From assembly GCA_017516345.1 (NCBI GenBank), contig JAFXDC010000008.1, positions 1 through 50,938 of the forward strand: a DNA stretch of 50,938 nt. Reading direction: 5' to 3'. The notes beneath the pieces were generated by a model. The model did no database searches. It was not told the origin of the DNA and saw only the letters and a list, made by a program, of their open reading frames with translations. Source of the stretch: Clostridia bacterium. GTDB taxonomy: Bacteria; Bacillota; Clostridia; Christensenellales; QALW01. Shown here in pieces: positions 16,274-25,255 of this stretch. A program made the translations under genes and the position numbers. Positions within the stretch are counted from its first letter, which is position 1; each line of letters begins with the position of its first letter.

Positions 16274-16921
16274 CTAAAAGCAAAATACGTGTCTGCCTAT
16301 GCTCCTTATGACCGGCCTGTTTTTTATCCACGAGCTCGTGGCAGTGCGGGGATTGTAATAGTATATGCACCCACCCGTCGGGTCCCACCCCGCCATGGCA
16401 TCCCGCGCCGCCTTATAGGCGGTATCGTCGGGGGTAAGATATATCTGTCCATCGCTCACCACGTCAAATGCACCCGGCTGATATATGACCGACGCTATGC
16501 TGTTGGGGAACTTTGATGATTCCACACGGTTGAGTACCACCGCCGCGACCGCCACCTGGCCCTCGTACGGCTCTCCCCTAGCCTCACCGTAGATCAGGCG
16601 TGCAAGCAGATCCACGTCCTTGCTCGCGCTCGCCTGCCCACCCGACAGGGTTATTCCTATCTTTTTCGCGGTGGCGGGCCCCACCACACCGTCTGCGGTA
16701 AGTCCGTTTTTTCTCTGAAACTGCTTTACCGCGTTTTCGGTGCCCGAGCCGTAGATGCCATCCACCTCGCCCTTGTAATATCCCCAATTCTTAAGCCTCT
16801 GCTGAAGCTGCTCCACCTTAGAGCCACTGCTTCCTCTTTTGAGTGATGCCGCATCCACCGACAGGACCGCGAGCATCAGCACAAAGCAAAGAAATACAGC
16901 CAAAATCATCTTATACCTCAT
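16274..16921 (-). CDS. sleB: Spore cortex-lytic enzyme SleB
   Basis: 215 residues from the ATG at 16921, which has AAAGGAGA upstream; the frame extends further 5' without a ribosome site. Order: signal peptide (about 1-24), peptidoglycan-binding domain (LKRGSSGSKVEQLQQRL ... DGVVGPATAKKIG, about 26-90), and a hydrolase_2 domain with the catalytic Glu in YGEARGEPYEGQVAVAAV and the tail YYYNPRTATS ... IGRHVFCF. SleB is a lytic transglycosylase that attacks muramic-delta-lactam cortex in spores. It forms an operon with ypeB; expression would be expected in the forespore, but no clear sigma-G promoter was verified. It ends with TAG. Confidence 0.95.
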   Translation of the reverse strand: MRYKMILAVFLCFVLMLAVLSVDAASLKRGSSGSKVEQLQQRLKNWGYYKGEVDGIYGSGTENAVKQFQRKNGLTADGVVGPATAKKIGITLSGGQASASKDVDLLARLIYGEARGEPYEGQVAVAAVVLNRVESSKFPNSIASVIYQPGAFDVVSDGQIYLTPDDTAYKAARDAMAGWDPTGGCIYYYNPRTATSSWIKNRPVIRSIGRHVFCF

Positions 16922-17035
16922 AATCTCTCCTTTTGAGCGCATTCTTTTCACTAAGCCACCGCTTTTTAAGAAAATCGCCCATCTACAGAGCATTATTTCC
17001 AAATTCCCCACCGTTAATGCATTTAAAGAGCATAA

Positions 17036-17071
17036 AAAATGCCGACGCATAAGTAATACGTCGACATTTTA
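17036..17071 (-). terminator. Terminator of the M29 aminopeptidase gene
   Basis: AAATGCCGACG ... CGTCGACATTTT hairpin, about 60 bases beyond the aminopeptidase stop. Related AAATGCCG-led hairpins end the two GH36-like genes at 23082-23120 and 25208-25246. Confidence 0.7.
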
Positions 17072-17130
17072 AGCATGATCATTATTTTGCCTATAAGGGT
17101 CCTTGATGCTCTCGCCTCAAGGCTTATTTA

Positions 17131-18351
17131 TCAGATGACCCATTCGCCACCGTCGAATATGACCACCTCACCGTCGGCATTCTTGCCAACGATCCTGGTC
17201 TTATCGGTACCGATCATAAAATCAATATGGATCATGGAGCGGTTCACTCCCATTTCGGTAAGCTCGTCGCGGCTGTAATCCCCGTAATTGACCACGGTAT
17301 TCTCAAAGCCTCTGCCGATCGCAAGATGGCAAGCGGCATTTTCATCATAAAGAGTATTATAAAACAGCAGACCGGTCTTATTTACAGGGGAGGAAGTGGG
17401 CACTATAGCCACCTCGCCGAGCCTTGCGGCTCCCTCGTCACTGCCCAGAAGCTCGCCAAGGATATCCTCTCCGACCCTCGCGGTGTGCCTTACCACCCTA
17501 CCGTCCTTAAACTCAAGAGTGAAATCCTCTATCATTCTGCCCTGATAAGAAAGAGGCTTGGAGGATACTACGACGCCGTCCGCCACGCCCGCCTTGGGAG
17601 TGGTGAATACCTCCTCTGTGGGCATATTGGGATTGTAATATACTCCCTGCTCGGTGTACTCGCCGCCGCCAAGGAAGCTTCCCTTTTCCATAAGACCTAT
17701 GGTGACGTCGGTGCCCCTTTCGCTTGTTATGTGCAGACTTTCAAGCTTTAAAGCGTTTATCTTATCGCACTTCTGCTGCAGGGTGGCATTGTGCTTATCC
17801 CACGCCGCCTCGGGGTCCGCATCCACGCGGGCGCAGGCAAGTATGGCATCCCAAAGAGCGTTTATCGCCGCCTGCTTTTTAAGGTGCGGGAACATCTTCT
17901 TTGCCCATGCCGCAGAGGGCACACCTATTATGCACCATTGATGTCTGTTATCTATGGCATTGCGATAGGGCTCAATATAGGGAAACAGCGCCTTTTGCGC
18001 CTTGGTCACCTTTGCCTGATCCACCCCCTTAAGTCCGTCGGGGTCATCGGCAAGGATATGAAGCCTGCAGGGAAGCTCCTTAGCAAGATAATTGTACTTT
18101 TCCTTTCTCCAGTCCTCCATGGTGCTGAGCTGCTTAAGGGTCTGATACTTATATCCGTCCTTGGTTATCCTTTGGTCGCTCCACTCCATCATTACCCATG
18201 CCGCACCGGCTCTGTACGCCTCGTGTGCACAAATGCGCGCAAACTCATATTGCTCTGCGGGAACGAATATCTGTAAGCCCTGTCCCTTCTGCAGATTCAG
18301 TCCCTTTTTTATTGCCAGCCTTGCATAGGCTGTAAGTACGCTCTTTTTCAT
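17131..18351 (-). CDS. Aminopeptidase, M29 family
   Basis: 406 residues, cytoplasmic, full length for the thermophilic aminopeptidase T/AmpS family. Conserved metal-binding and core phrases are present: NPNMPTEEVFTTP (Glu ligand), GEVAIVPTSSPVN, FYNTLYDENAACHLAIGRG, NRSMIHIDFMIG and the closing DGGEWVI. These enzymes use two metal ions (Co/Zn/Mg) to release N-terminal residues, feeding amino-acid recycling. Start ATG has AGAGAGGT upstream. It is transcribed alone, between the terminators at 18366-18390 and 17036-17071. Confidence 0.93.
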   Translation of the reverse strand: MKKSVLTAYARLAIKKGLNLQKGQGLQIFVPAEQYEFARICAHEAYRAGAAWVMMEWSDQRITKDGYKYQTLKQLSTMEDWRKEKYNYLAKELPCRLHILADDPDGLKGVDQAKVTKAQKALFPYIEPYRNAIDNRHQWCIIGVPSAAWAKKMFPHLKKQAAINALWDAILACARVDADPEAAWDKHNATLQQKCDKINALKLESLHITSERGTDVTIGLMEKGSFLGGGEYTEQGVYYNPNMPTEEVFTTPKAGVADGVVVSSKPLSYQGRMIEDFTLEFKDGRVVRHTARVGEDILGELLGSDEGAARLGEVAIVPTSSPVNKTGLLFYNTLYDENAACHLAIGRGFENTVVNYGDYSRDELTEMGVNRSMIHIDFMIGTDKTRIVGKNADGEVVIFDGGEWVI

Positions 18352-18365
18352 ATTACCTCTCTAAA

Positions 18366-18390
18366 CAAAAAGGGCTCGCGCCCTCTTTTA
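18366..18390 (-). terminator. Terminator of the dnaX-ybaB-recR operon
   Basis: AAAAAGGGC-TCGC-GCCCTCTTTTATT hairpin 10 bases past the DUF1653 stop, with A and T tracts on both sides. Confidence 0.75.
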
Positions 18391-18399
18391 TTATATATT

Positions 18400-18618
18400 T
18401 TATTCCTTCTCGGGCGTGATCAAGGTAAATCGCGGGATGCGCTCGCCGTTATGCTCCACCTGCTCGCTCCACATCTTTTCCGGACGCACCCATAGCGACA
18501 TATCGCCGTAAAGAGCCTGATACACCACCATGCTCTCCAGCGTCTCACTGTGACGCGCACAGCCAAGCACCCGATATTCCTTGCCCTTAAAATGTCTGTA
18601 TATACCGCGCCTGACCAT
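18400..18618 (-). CDS. DUF1653 domain protein
   Basis: 72 residues; 'RRGIYRHFKGKEYRVLGCARHSETLE' and 'VVYQALYGDMSLWVRP' are the recognisable DUF1653 phrases (DUF1653 proteins are about 70 residues). The fold is a small beta-barrel of unknown function. The ATG overlaps the recR stop (TAATG), so translation is probably coupled to recR. Last gene of the dnaX operon. Confidence 0.88.
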   Translation of the reverse strand: MVRRGIYRHFKGKEYRVLGCARHSETLESMVVYQALYGDMSLWVRPEKMWSEQVEHNGERIPRFTLITPEKE

Positions 18619-19211
18619 TACATTTCCCTTCTTCCCGCCATGGCTCTGGAAAGGGTGACCTCATCGATATACTCAAGGTCGCCCCCTATGGGAATACCGT
18701 GTGCGATCCTTGTGACCTTTATGCCAAGCGGCTTTATAAGCCTTGAAATATACATCGCGGTGGCATCACCCTCCACGTCGGGATTTGTGGCGATTATGAT
18801 CTCCCTCGCTCCGTCAAGACGGGCCAGCAGCTCCTTGATGCGAATATCGTCGGGACCCACTCCGTTCATGGGGGATATGGTACCGTGCAGCACGTGATAG
18901 GTGCCGCTATAGTCCCTCATACGCTCCATGCTCATTACGTCACGGGGATCCTTTACAACGCATATGACCCCCTTGTCTCTGCGATCGTCGGCGCAAATAT
19001 TGCACCTGTCGCCCTGACAAAAGTTGCCGCACTCGCTGCAGTAATGTATCTCCTCCTTAGCGGCAAGAAGAGCGTCGCAAAGCGAGCGCACCTGCTCTGT
19101 ATCCATATCGATAATGTGATATGCAAGCCTGAGCGCACTCTTTCCTCCCACTCCGGGAAGCTTACTAAGCTCGTTTACCGCCCGCGCAAGGGGCTCAATA
19201 AATACTCCCAT
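18618..19211 (-). CDS. recR: Recombination protein RecR
   Basis: 197 residues, full length. HhH region (LSKLPGVGGKSALRLAYHI), four-Cys zinc finger (CSECGNFCQGDRCNIC, about 57-72), Toprim domain (VICVVKDPRDVMSMER ... IIIATNPDVEGDATAMYI) and a Walker-B-like end. RecR works with RecO/RecF to load RecA at gaps. It starts 3 bases after the ybaB stop and overlaps the DUF1653 start. The order dnaX-ybaB-recR is strongly conserved in bacteria. Confidence 0.97.
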   Translation of the reverse strand: MGVFIEPLARAVNELSKLPGVGGKSALRLAYHIIDMDTEQVRSLCDALLAAKEEIHYCSECGNFCQGDRCNICADDRRDKGVICVVKDPRDVMSMERMRDYSGTYHVLHGTISPMNGVGPDDIRIKELLARLDGAREIIIATNPDVEGDATAMYISRLIKPLGIKVTRIAHGIPIGGDLEYIDEVTLSRAMAGRREM

Positions 19212-19214
19212 GCC

Positions 19215-19553
19215 TTACAGCAAGCCTCCCATGCCGCCCGCAATGGCGCCCATCTTGCTGTTGTAAAGCTCCTCAGCCTTGGCCATAGCCTCACGAACTG
19301 CGGCAAGAACGGTGTCCTCAAGCATCTCAACGTCCTCAGGGTCCACTATTTCGGGATTGATCTTAATGGATACCATCTCCTTAAGTCCGGTAACCGTGCA
19401 CACCACCATTCCGCCTCCCGCGCTTACCTCAAGCTGGGTCTGACCAAGCTCTGCCTGAGCCTTTTCCATATCCTGTTGCATTTTCTGTGCCTGACGCATG
19501 AGCTGCTGCATGTTTGCTCCGCCTCCAAAGCCGTTGAATCCACCTCTTGCCAT
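19215..19553 (-). CDS. YbaB/EbfC nucleoid-associated protein
   Basis: 112 residues from the ATG at 19553; an ATG two codons earlier sits too close to AAAGGAGA. Typical Gly/Met-rich N-terminus (MARGGFNGFGGGANMQQLMRQAQKMQQDM), then GMVVCTVTGLKEMVSIKINPEIVDPEDVEMLEDTV, the dimer core of the family. It binds DNA and lies between dnaX and recR, as in most bacteria. Confidence 0.95.
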   Translation of the reverse strand: MARGGFNGFGGGANMQQLMRQAQKMQQDMEKAQAELGQTQLEVSAGGGMVVCTVTGLKEMVSIKINPEIVDPEDVEMLEDTVLAAVREAMAKAEELYNSKMGAIAGGMGGLL

Positions 19554-19585
19554 AATCATTATCTCCTTTTGTGTTTTTGTTAATA

Positions 19586-21211
19586 TTAATTAAATCTTAT
19601 ATTTTCCTCGCCAAAAAGGTCTATCGCCCTTTGACGGAAATCGTCATCATCGTCATTTTTCTTAACGGGTGCCGCACCGTTCTCTATTATTACCCCGGGC
19701 TTCATCCCCACAAGCGCCGAAAGCTCCATTGCGATCACGTCCTGCTTTTTGCGCGCAAAGGCCGCCTTGGAATCGTTACCCGCACCGAAGGTTATGGTGT
19801 AGGTCCCCCCCGCAAGCACGCCTCCACGAGCCTCCTTGACCGCCGAATACAGTAGCGGATTGCTCTTCCTTATCCGCACCAAAAGGGCGTCCCAAAGCTC
19901 GCCGTTGGGCATGCTTTTCATTTGCTTGACCTCTTGTGCCTCGGGTCTTGCCTCCTTTTTTACCTCGGGTATGCTTCCCCTCTTTGCCACGGGCTCCGCC
20001 TTGGTCTTAGCGGCCTCGGTCTGCGGCACTGCATTGCTATTCACGGTCACGCCGCTTTTCTTTAGCCTCTCAAGCTCGCTCTCAAGATAATTTATGCGGT
20101 CCATAAGCGCGACGTTGTCGCTCTCAAGACAGGGCGAGCATATACGAAGCAGTGAGGTCTCAAGCACCACTCTGGGCCTCGTGCTTGCACGAAGCACGCT
20201 CTCCGATCCTGTAAGGATCTCTATCGCGCGAAGCAAAAGCTCGCCTCCCGCGCTCCTTGCCTGGCGCGCAAGCCTATCAACGTGCTCCTTACCCATGGTT
20301 GCAAAGCGTATGCTGTCAGGCGCGGCGGAAACCGCAATAAGGTCGGAAATATGAGCAATAAGATCCTTTAAAAATACTCCCGGGTCTCTTCCGTCCACCG
20401 CAAGCTGAGCCACATCCTTGATTATCCCTGATCTGTCCCTTGCTATAAGGTGGTCGCAAATATCAAATATAAAGTTTTTGTCCGCAGTTCCTAAAATATT
20501 GATAACGTCATCGTAGGATATCTCGTCCCCGCAATAGGATATACACATATCGGCAAGGGACAGCGCATCACGAAGTCCGCCCTCAGCGGTGCGGGCAAGC
20601 AGATCCACGGCGTCATCATCTATCCTTACCCCCTGCTTAACAAGGATATCCGACAGATGTGAGCGTATCTCCTCAAGCTCGATATTCTTAAAATTAAACC
20701 TCTGACAGCGCGAAAGTATGGTGGCGGGAAGCTTGTGCACCTCTGTGGTGGCAAGAATGAACACCGCGTGCTCGGGCGGCTCCTCAAGGGTCTTTAAAAG
20801 AGCGTTGAAGGCTCCTCCGGAAAGCATGTGCACCTCGTCAATGATGTACACCTTATATTTTCCCTCCTGGGGCGGAAAGACGATATTATCCCTTATGGAG
20901 CGCACCTCGTCAACACCGTTGTTGCTTGCGGCGTCCATCTCAATAATATCCATGCTCTCCGAGGCGAGGGCAAGGCAGGTCGGGCACTTACCGCAAAGGT
21001 CGCCGTCCACAGGGTCACTGCAGTTTATCGCCCTTGCAAATATCTTGGCCACCGAGGTCTTACCCGTTCCCCTGGGGCCGGTAAAAAGATATGCATGAGC
21101 AATGCGTCCGCTTTGAACCTGCGCACGCAAAGTCTTTATTATAAGCCTCTGTCCCACGACCTGGGAAAAATCCGAGGGACGAAACACTCTGTACAAAGCC
21201 TTATACGCCAT
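19586..21211 (-). CDS. dnaX: DNA polymerase III subunit gamma/tau
   Basis: 541 residues from MAYKALYRVFRPSDF (ATG at 21211, GGAGA upstream). AAA+ clamp-loader core: Walker A GPRGTGKTS (about 45-53), zinc Cys set (DLCGKCPTCLA), Walker B DEVHMLSGGAFNALLKTLEEPP, SRC motif (LSRCQRFNFKN), then the C-terminal lid and a tail with a Lys/Glu-rich stretch (EAAKTKAEPVAKRG) that contacts polymerase alpha/DnaB. No slippery A-run producing a short gamma form was identified with confidence. Heads the dnaX-ybaB-recR-DUF1653 operon. Confidence 0.97.
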   Translation of the reverse strand: MAYKALYRVFRPSDFSQVVGQRLIIKTLRAQVQSGRIAHAYLFTGPRGTGKTSVAKIFARAINCSDPVDGDLCGKCPTCLALASESMDIIEMDAASNNGVDEVRSIRDNIVFPPQEGKYKVYIIDEVHMLSGGAFNALLKTLEEPPEHAVFILATTEVHKLPATILSRCQRFNFKNIELEEIRSHLSDILVKQGVRIDDDAVDLLARTAEGGLRDALSLADMCISYCGDEISYDDVINILGTADKNFIFDICDHLIARDRSGIIKDVAQLAVDGRDPGVFLKDLIAHISDLIAVSAAPDSIRFATMGKEHVDRLARQARSAGGELLLRAIEILTGSESVLRASTRPRVVLETSLLRICSPCLESDNVALMDRINYLESELERLKKSGVTVNSNAVPQTEAAKTKAEPVAKRGSIPEVKKEARPEAQEVKQMKSMPNGELWDALLVRIRKSNPLLYSAVKEARGGVLAGGTYTITFGAGNDSKAAFARKKQDVIAMELSALVGMKPGVIIENGAAPVKKNDDDDDFRQRAIDLFGEENIRFN

Positions 21212-21308
21212 ATGCAATCTCCATAAAACTTACTCTTGTCTGTTTTTGCGCTTTACCGCTATTATTCATTATAGCGCATTTTCCCGCTTTTTACAACCCT
21301 TTATTTAT

Positions 21309-21343
21309 AAAAAAAGAACCGTATCTCTACGGTTCTTTGATTT
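21309..21343 (-). terminator. Terminator of rny
   Basis: AAAAAAGAACCGTA-TCTC-TACGGTTCTTTG hairpin immediately after the rny stop on the minus strand; good A and T tracts. Confidence 0.8.
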
Positions 21344-21349
21344 TAACGA

Positions 21350-22894
21350 TCACTTAGCGTATTCAACGGTACGGGTCTCGCGCACCACGTTCACCTTGAT
21401 CTGACCGGGATATACCATTTCATCCTCGATCCTCTTGGCGATGTCCTTAGCCACGATAACGGCACCCTCCTCGGATACCACCTCGGGCTTGATGATTATG
21501 CGGATCTCACGTCCTGCCTGAATAGCAAAGCATTTTTCTACACCTTGGAACGAGTTTGCGATCTCCTCAAGCTTTTCCAAGCGCTTCAGATAGTTACTTA
21601 AGGTTTCTCTGCGCGCACCGGGACGAGCACCCGATACCGCGTCAGCCGCCTGAACGAGCACTGCCTCCAGTGTCTCAGGCTCTACGTCATTATGATGTGC
21701 CGCTATGCAATGGATAACTGCGGCATTTTCACGGTACTTCTTGGCAAGGTCAACACCGATCTGGATATGAGTGCCCTCCACCTCGTGGTCCACACTCTTA
21801 CCGATATCGTGAAGAAGTCCTGCACGCTTGGCAATAGTGGTATCAAGTCCGAGCTCACCTGCAAGCAGGCCCGCAATGTGGGCAACCTCCAAGGAATGCT
21901 TAAGCACGTTCTGACCGTAGCTTGTACGGTATTTAAGACGTCCAAGCAGCTTTATAAACTCGGGATGCATATTGTGGATGCCAACGTCGAATATGGCCGA
22001 TTCACCGGCCTCCTTGATCTGCTGATCCACCTCTCTGCGAACCTTTTCAACCATGTCCTCGATGCGGGCGGGATGGATACGTCCGTCCACTATGAGTCTC
22101 TCAAGAGCAATACGTGCAACGTCCCTTCTTACGGGATCGAAGCTTGAAAGTATAACGGCTTCGGGGGTATCGTCAATGATAAGCTCAACTCCCGTAGCGG
22201 TCTCAAGTGCCTTTATGTTACGGCCCTCTCTTCCGATTATGCGGCCCTTCATCTCATCGTTGGGAAGCGGAACCACCGATACCGTGCTCTCCGCAACGTG
22301 GTCGGCGGCACAACGCTGTATGGCAAGGGTGATGATATTTCTTGCCTTATTTTCACCCTCCTGCTTGGCCTTTTGTTCAATATCGCGTACAAGCACGGCG
22401 GCATCTCTGCGCGCATCGTTTTCAATGGCGCTGATAAGCTCACTCTTAGCCTCCTCCGCAGTGAGGGATGCAACCCTCTCAAGCTCGGCAACGCGGCGTT
22501 TGGACAGCTCCTCTACAGCCGCATACTCAGCATCAAGCTTCTTCTCGCGTTGGGCGCAAGCCGCCTCTCTTGTGTCGATAGCGAAGAATTTCTTCTCCAG
22601 CTGCTCTTCTCTTGCGATAAATCTTTTCTCGTTTTTTGAAACCTCTGCTCGTCTTTCCTTACACTCTCTGTCGCACTCGCTCCTGAGTCTGTGTATCTCC
22701 TCCTTTGCCTCGGCAATGCGCTCCTTGGAAAGGATCTCTGCGCGGTTCTTTGCCTCTTCTACAATACGGGTAGCGGTCTCTTCAGCCCTGCCGATCCTTT
22801 TCTCGGTAGCGCTCTTTCTGTAAAAATAACCCGCAAGCACACCGATTATAAGTGTAACGGCGGCAATTATGATACATACGTACACAGGTAGCAA
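21350..22894 (-). CDS. rny: Ribonuclease Y
   Basis: About 514 residues: N-terminal membrane helix ([18 protein letters not shown]), a long coiled-coil of charged residues (about 40-200), KH domain ([19 protein letters not shown]) and HD domain ([15 protein letters not shown], the His-Asp metal site). RNase Y starts bulk mRNA decay in Firmicutes. The start is uncertain: the GTG at 22903 lies inside the ribosome site GAGAGGTG, while an in-frame TTG at 22894 has 7-base spacing and is preferred. It has the only perfect consensus promoter noted in the window (23020-23048). Confidence 0.95.
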   Translation of the reverse strand: MLPVYVCIIIAAVTLIIGVLAGYFYRKSATEKRIGRAEETATRIVEEAKNRAEILSKERIAEAKEEIHRLRSECDRECKERRAEVSKNEKRFIAREEQLEKKFFAIDTREAACAQREKKLDAEYAAVEELSKRRVAELERVASLTAEEAKSELISAIENDARRDAAVLVRDIEQKAKQEGENKARNIITLAIQRCAADHVAESTVSVVPLPNDEMKGRIIGREGRNIKALETATGVELIIDDTPEAVILSSFDPVRRDVARIALERLIVDGRIHPARIEDMVEKVRREVDQQIKEAGESAIFDVGIHNMHPEFIKLLGRLKYRTSYGQNVLKHSLEVAHIAGLLAGELGLDTTIAKRAGLLHDIGKSVDHEVEGTHIQIGVDLAKKYRENAAVIHCIAAHHNDVEPETLEAVLVQAADAVSGARPGARRETLSNYLKRLEKLEEIANSFQGVEKCFAIQAGREIRIIIKPEVVSEEGAVIVAKDIAKRIEDEMVYPGQIKVNVVRETRTVEYAK

Positions 22895-23019
22895 ATTAAA
22901 CACCTCTCTTTCTTTAAAAATACGGTAAATATAATTTTTTGAATAGATCTATATTATCTATGCCCTCGGATCGGATCCCATAGGGACCAAAGGCATATAA
23001 ACACAACATATTCCCTCTA

Positions 23020-23048
23020 ATTATATATCAAATATGAACAAATGTCAA
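23020..23048 (-). promoter_or_regulatory. Perfect consensus sigma-A promoter of rny
   Basis: TTGACA (23043-23048), 17-base spacer, TATAAT (23020-23025), read on the minus strand; about 125 bases before the rny start. The bases at and beyond the -35 are repeated at 25173-25199 (see the GH36 duplication). Confidence 0.88.
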
Positions 23049-23081
23049 TATATTGATTTGAAATATCGTATCCCCGATCAA

Positions 23082-23120
23082 AAAAATGCCGCGTCACAAG
23101 AGTGAATCGTCGGCATTTAT
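23082..23120 (-). terminator. Terminator of the broken GH36-like gene
   Basis: AAATGCCG ... CGGCATTT stem with an inner TCAC/GTGA stem; about 10 bases beyond the stop and just upstream of the rny promoter. Nearly duplicated at 25208-25246. Confidence 0.7.
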
Positions 23121-23129
23121 CTTTAATAT

Positions 23130-25037
23130 TTATTTTTCCCTTATAAAGAATATTCTTGCCTCTCTGCCGGGCGCATCAAAGCGGAGCATGTTGCCGTGCA
23201 CCTCAAAGCTCTTGCCGTCAGCGTCGGTGACCTCTGGCACCGCGACCCCCTTAAGCTCAAGCTCTACCCTGCCGCCATGAGTAAATACCACGGCAACACC
23301 CTGCTTTTTATCGGGACAGTAAAGCTCGTATGCCCGCACCGAGTCATCGTTGCCCACCGCCAATAGGTACATATCCCCGTAAGAATACTCCGCGACCCTT
23401 CTCCACAGCGCCACCGCAGCCTTTATTCCCTCTGCCGAGGCCTCCGCAAGCTTTTCTATAGGATTTCCAATTCCCAGGCACTGCGCATACTTGCTTCTTA
23501 CAAGGTAATCATCCTTCAGGTCATCGCTTCGCACGGTGTTGCGTATATATGGGAACCATTGCCACAGATTCATCTGCATGCTTATAAACCCGTCGGCATC
23601 CTCCGGATCATTGCACAGGCGATCCGTATAATGAAGAGGAAGCATATACTACATGGTCTCCAGGTCGTTTCTGCCGCCCCCCTCGCTGCAGGAGTCCATA
23701 ATACACCCATAACGGCGGGATATATCCTCAATAAGCCTTAGGTATCCTTGGCAATATTTATTTTCCGTGATCCCTCTTCTGCCCTCAGAGTCGTTTTTAT
23801 CCCAAAATTCAGCCGGCGGAATGTTAAAATCAATACGGAATATCGTGGCTCCTGCCTCATCCATAACGGAAAATATCCTGTTTTCTATCCACTCTACCGC
23901 CTCGGGCTCTCCCATGTTTATCAATCTCCAGCAAAGGTCCAAGCCACTCCATTGCTTTCCCCCTCTGCCCAATATCCACTCGGCTTTAAACCCTTCGTTA
24001 TGCTTGAAAAACTGCTCCATCATATCGTCCGGAGTTCGCACCACCTCGGGCTCAAACCACATAAGAAGCTGTCTTTTTTGTCGCGCCAGCTCTCTGCCCA
24101 GCCACGCAAGACCGTCAGGAAAGGCATCACGGTTTATCTCATAATTTGCTCCCTTGAGCCAAAGCCCTTCGGGGTTTGACGAGCTTGCACCGTCTGCGCA
24201 CCAGCCCGCATCGCACCACCAGAAATCATAATCTATACCGTTTTTTTCATACCAGCTCTTGATGTCCCTTAACAATCCCTCGCTCAGTCCCGCACAGGTG
24301 CCGTTGCTGACAGATACCATGGGCGACGGAAGCCTTCCGCCCGGCCTTGGCATGATGTGATGGATAAAAAACCTTCGCCAGGTGTTTACGTGGTCCTGCC
24401 GATACTCAAGCACCAGCATAAGGGGCACCCTGATGATCTCCCCCTTCTCAAGATAGCTCTCAAAGCCCGCCTGACCGCCTCGGAAGATCACCTCCTGCTC
24501 CTCTTGGGTAAAATCTGCATACCATCTGCCCTGCCAGGACAAAGCTATAAATATACCGCTCTCATCCTCGGTGCTGATGCGATAATACGGGAAATAGCCG
24601 TGTGTAGGGCGACCGCTCTCGTTTTTTTGATGCACCCCGCCCTCACGGAGCCTGTAGCAATACGAGCCATACCCCACCGTTTGACCCGAAACATCATCCC
24701 CAAGATTACCGTAAAGATAAGCATCCCGTGATCTGACGGTATACCTCCAGTGTATATCGGAAAATATCTCGGTCCTCCTTGTCGCCTCTATCTGCGCGCG
24801 TATGGAAAAGCCTCCCCTATCCTCCCAATGGGTAAGATACACCTTAAAAACGGCACCGCTGCTTAAGTGTTGCGCACTAAGCTCATACTCCGCCCTGTCA
24901 CAAAATGAGCGTTTTTTTACCGTCATGGCGCCAAATCCATCCTTAAGCCCTCTGTGCTCCGCTCCGTTATAGGTAAAGGCTATAGGAATAAGAGAGGGGG
25001 CTGTCAAATAATTTATGCAATCGTTTGCACAGTTCAT
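23130..25037 (-). pseudogene. GH36-like alpha-galactosidase, broken by an in-frame TAG
   Basis: One frame of 636 codons with a single in-frame TAG at 23649-23651. Before it are WWCDAGWCADG, the nucleophile region IFRIDFNIPP and the acid/base motif SCSEGGGRNDLET; after it the remaining 170 or so residues continue in frame. The neighbour at 25256-27163 is colinear throughout, so this is a recent nonsense change rather than two genes. Family members usually read 'GGRRNDLETxRR', so the stop falls right after that motif. Unless read through, only a 462-residue product with the catalytic core but without the C-terminal beta domain would form. TAG is used as an ordinary stop elsewhere here (sleB). 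It has its own promoter at 25153-25181. Confidence 0.85.
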
Positions 25038-25152
25038 TATAATATCCCTTCTTTTTTAATATAATGCACGGTTATAATTTTTAAAACAATTATTTCTCCT
25101 GCCCTCCGTCATAACAGCTCCGACGGCACGCAAGCGTAATTTATCGATGTTA

Positions 25153-25181
25153 ATTATATAAAAAACGAAACCAAATGTCAA
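25153..25181 (-). promoter_or_regulatory. Consensus promoter of the broken GH36-like gene
   Basis: TTGACA (25176-25181), 17-base spacer, TATAAT (25153-25158) on the minus strand. The -35 and bases beyond it copy those of the rny promoter. Confidence 0.82.
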
Positions 25182-25207
25182 TATATTAATTTGAAATATC
25201 CCTTTAT

Positions 25208-25246
25208 AAAAATGCCGCGTCGTGAGTCCATGACGTCGGCATTTAG
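25208..25246 (-). terminator. Terminator of the intact GH36-like gene
   Basis: AAATGCCG ... CGGCATTT hairpin with an inner CGTC/GACG pair, 10 bases past the stop. Same layout as 23082-23120. Confidence 0.72.
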
Positions 25247-25255
25247 CTTTAATAT

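Noticed and set aside
23649..23651. The in-frame TAG as a recoded codon (pyrrolysine or similar)
   Set aside because: TAG ends ordinary genes here (sleB, the rnhB-yraN fusion, the second GH127-like gene), no pyl genes are visible, and the intact paralogue has a normal codon at this place.
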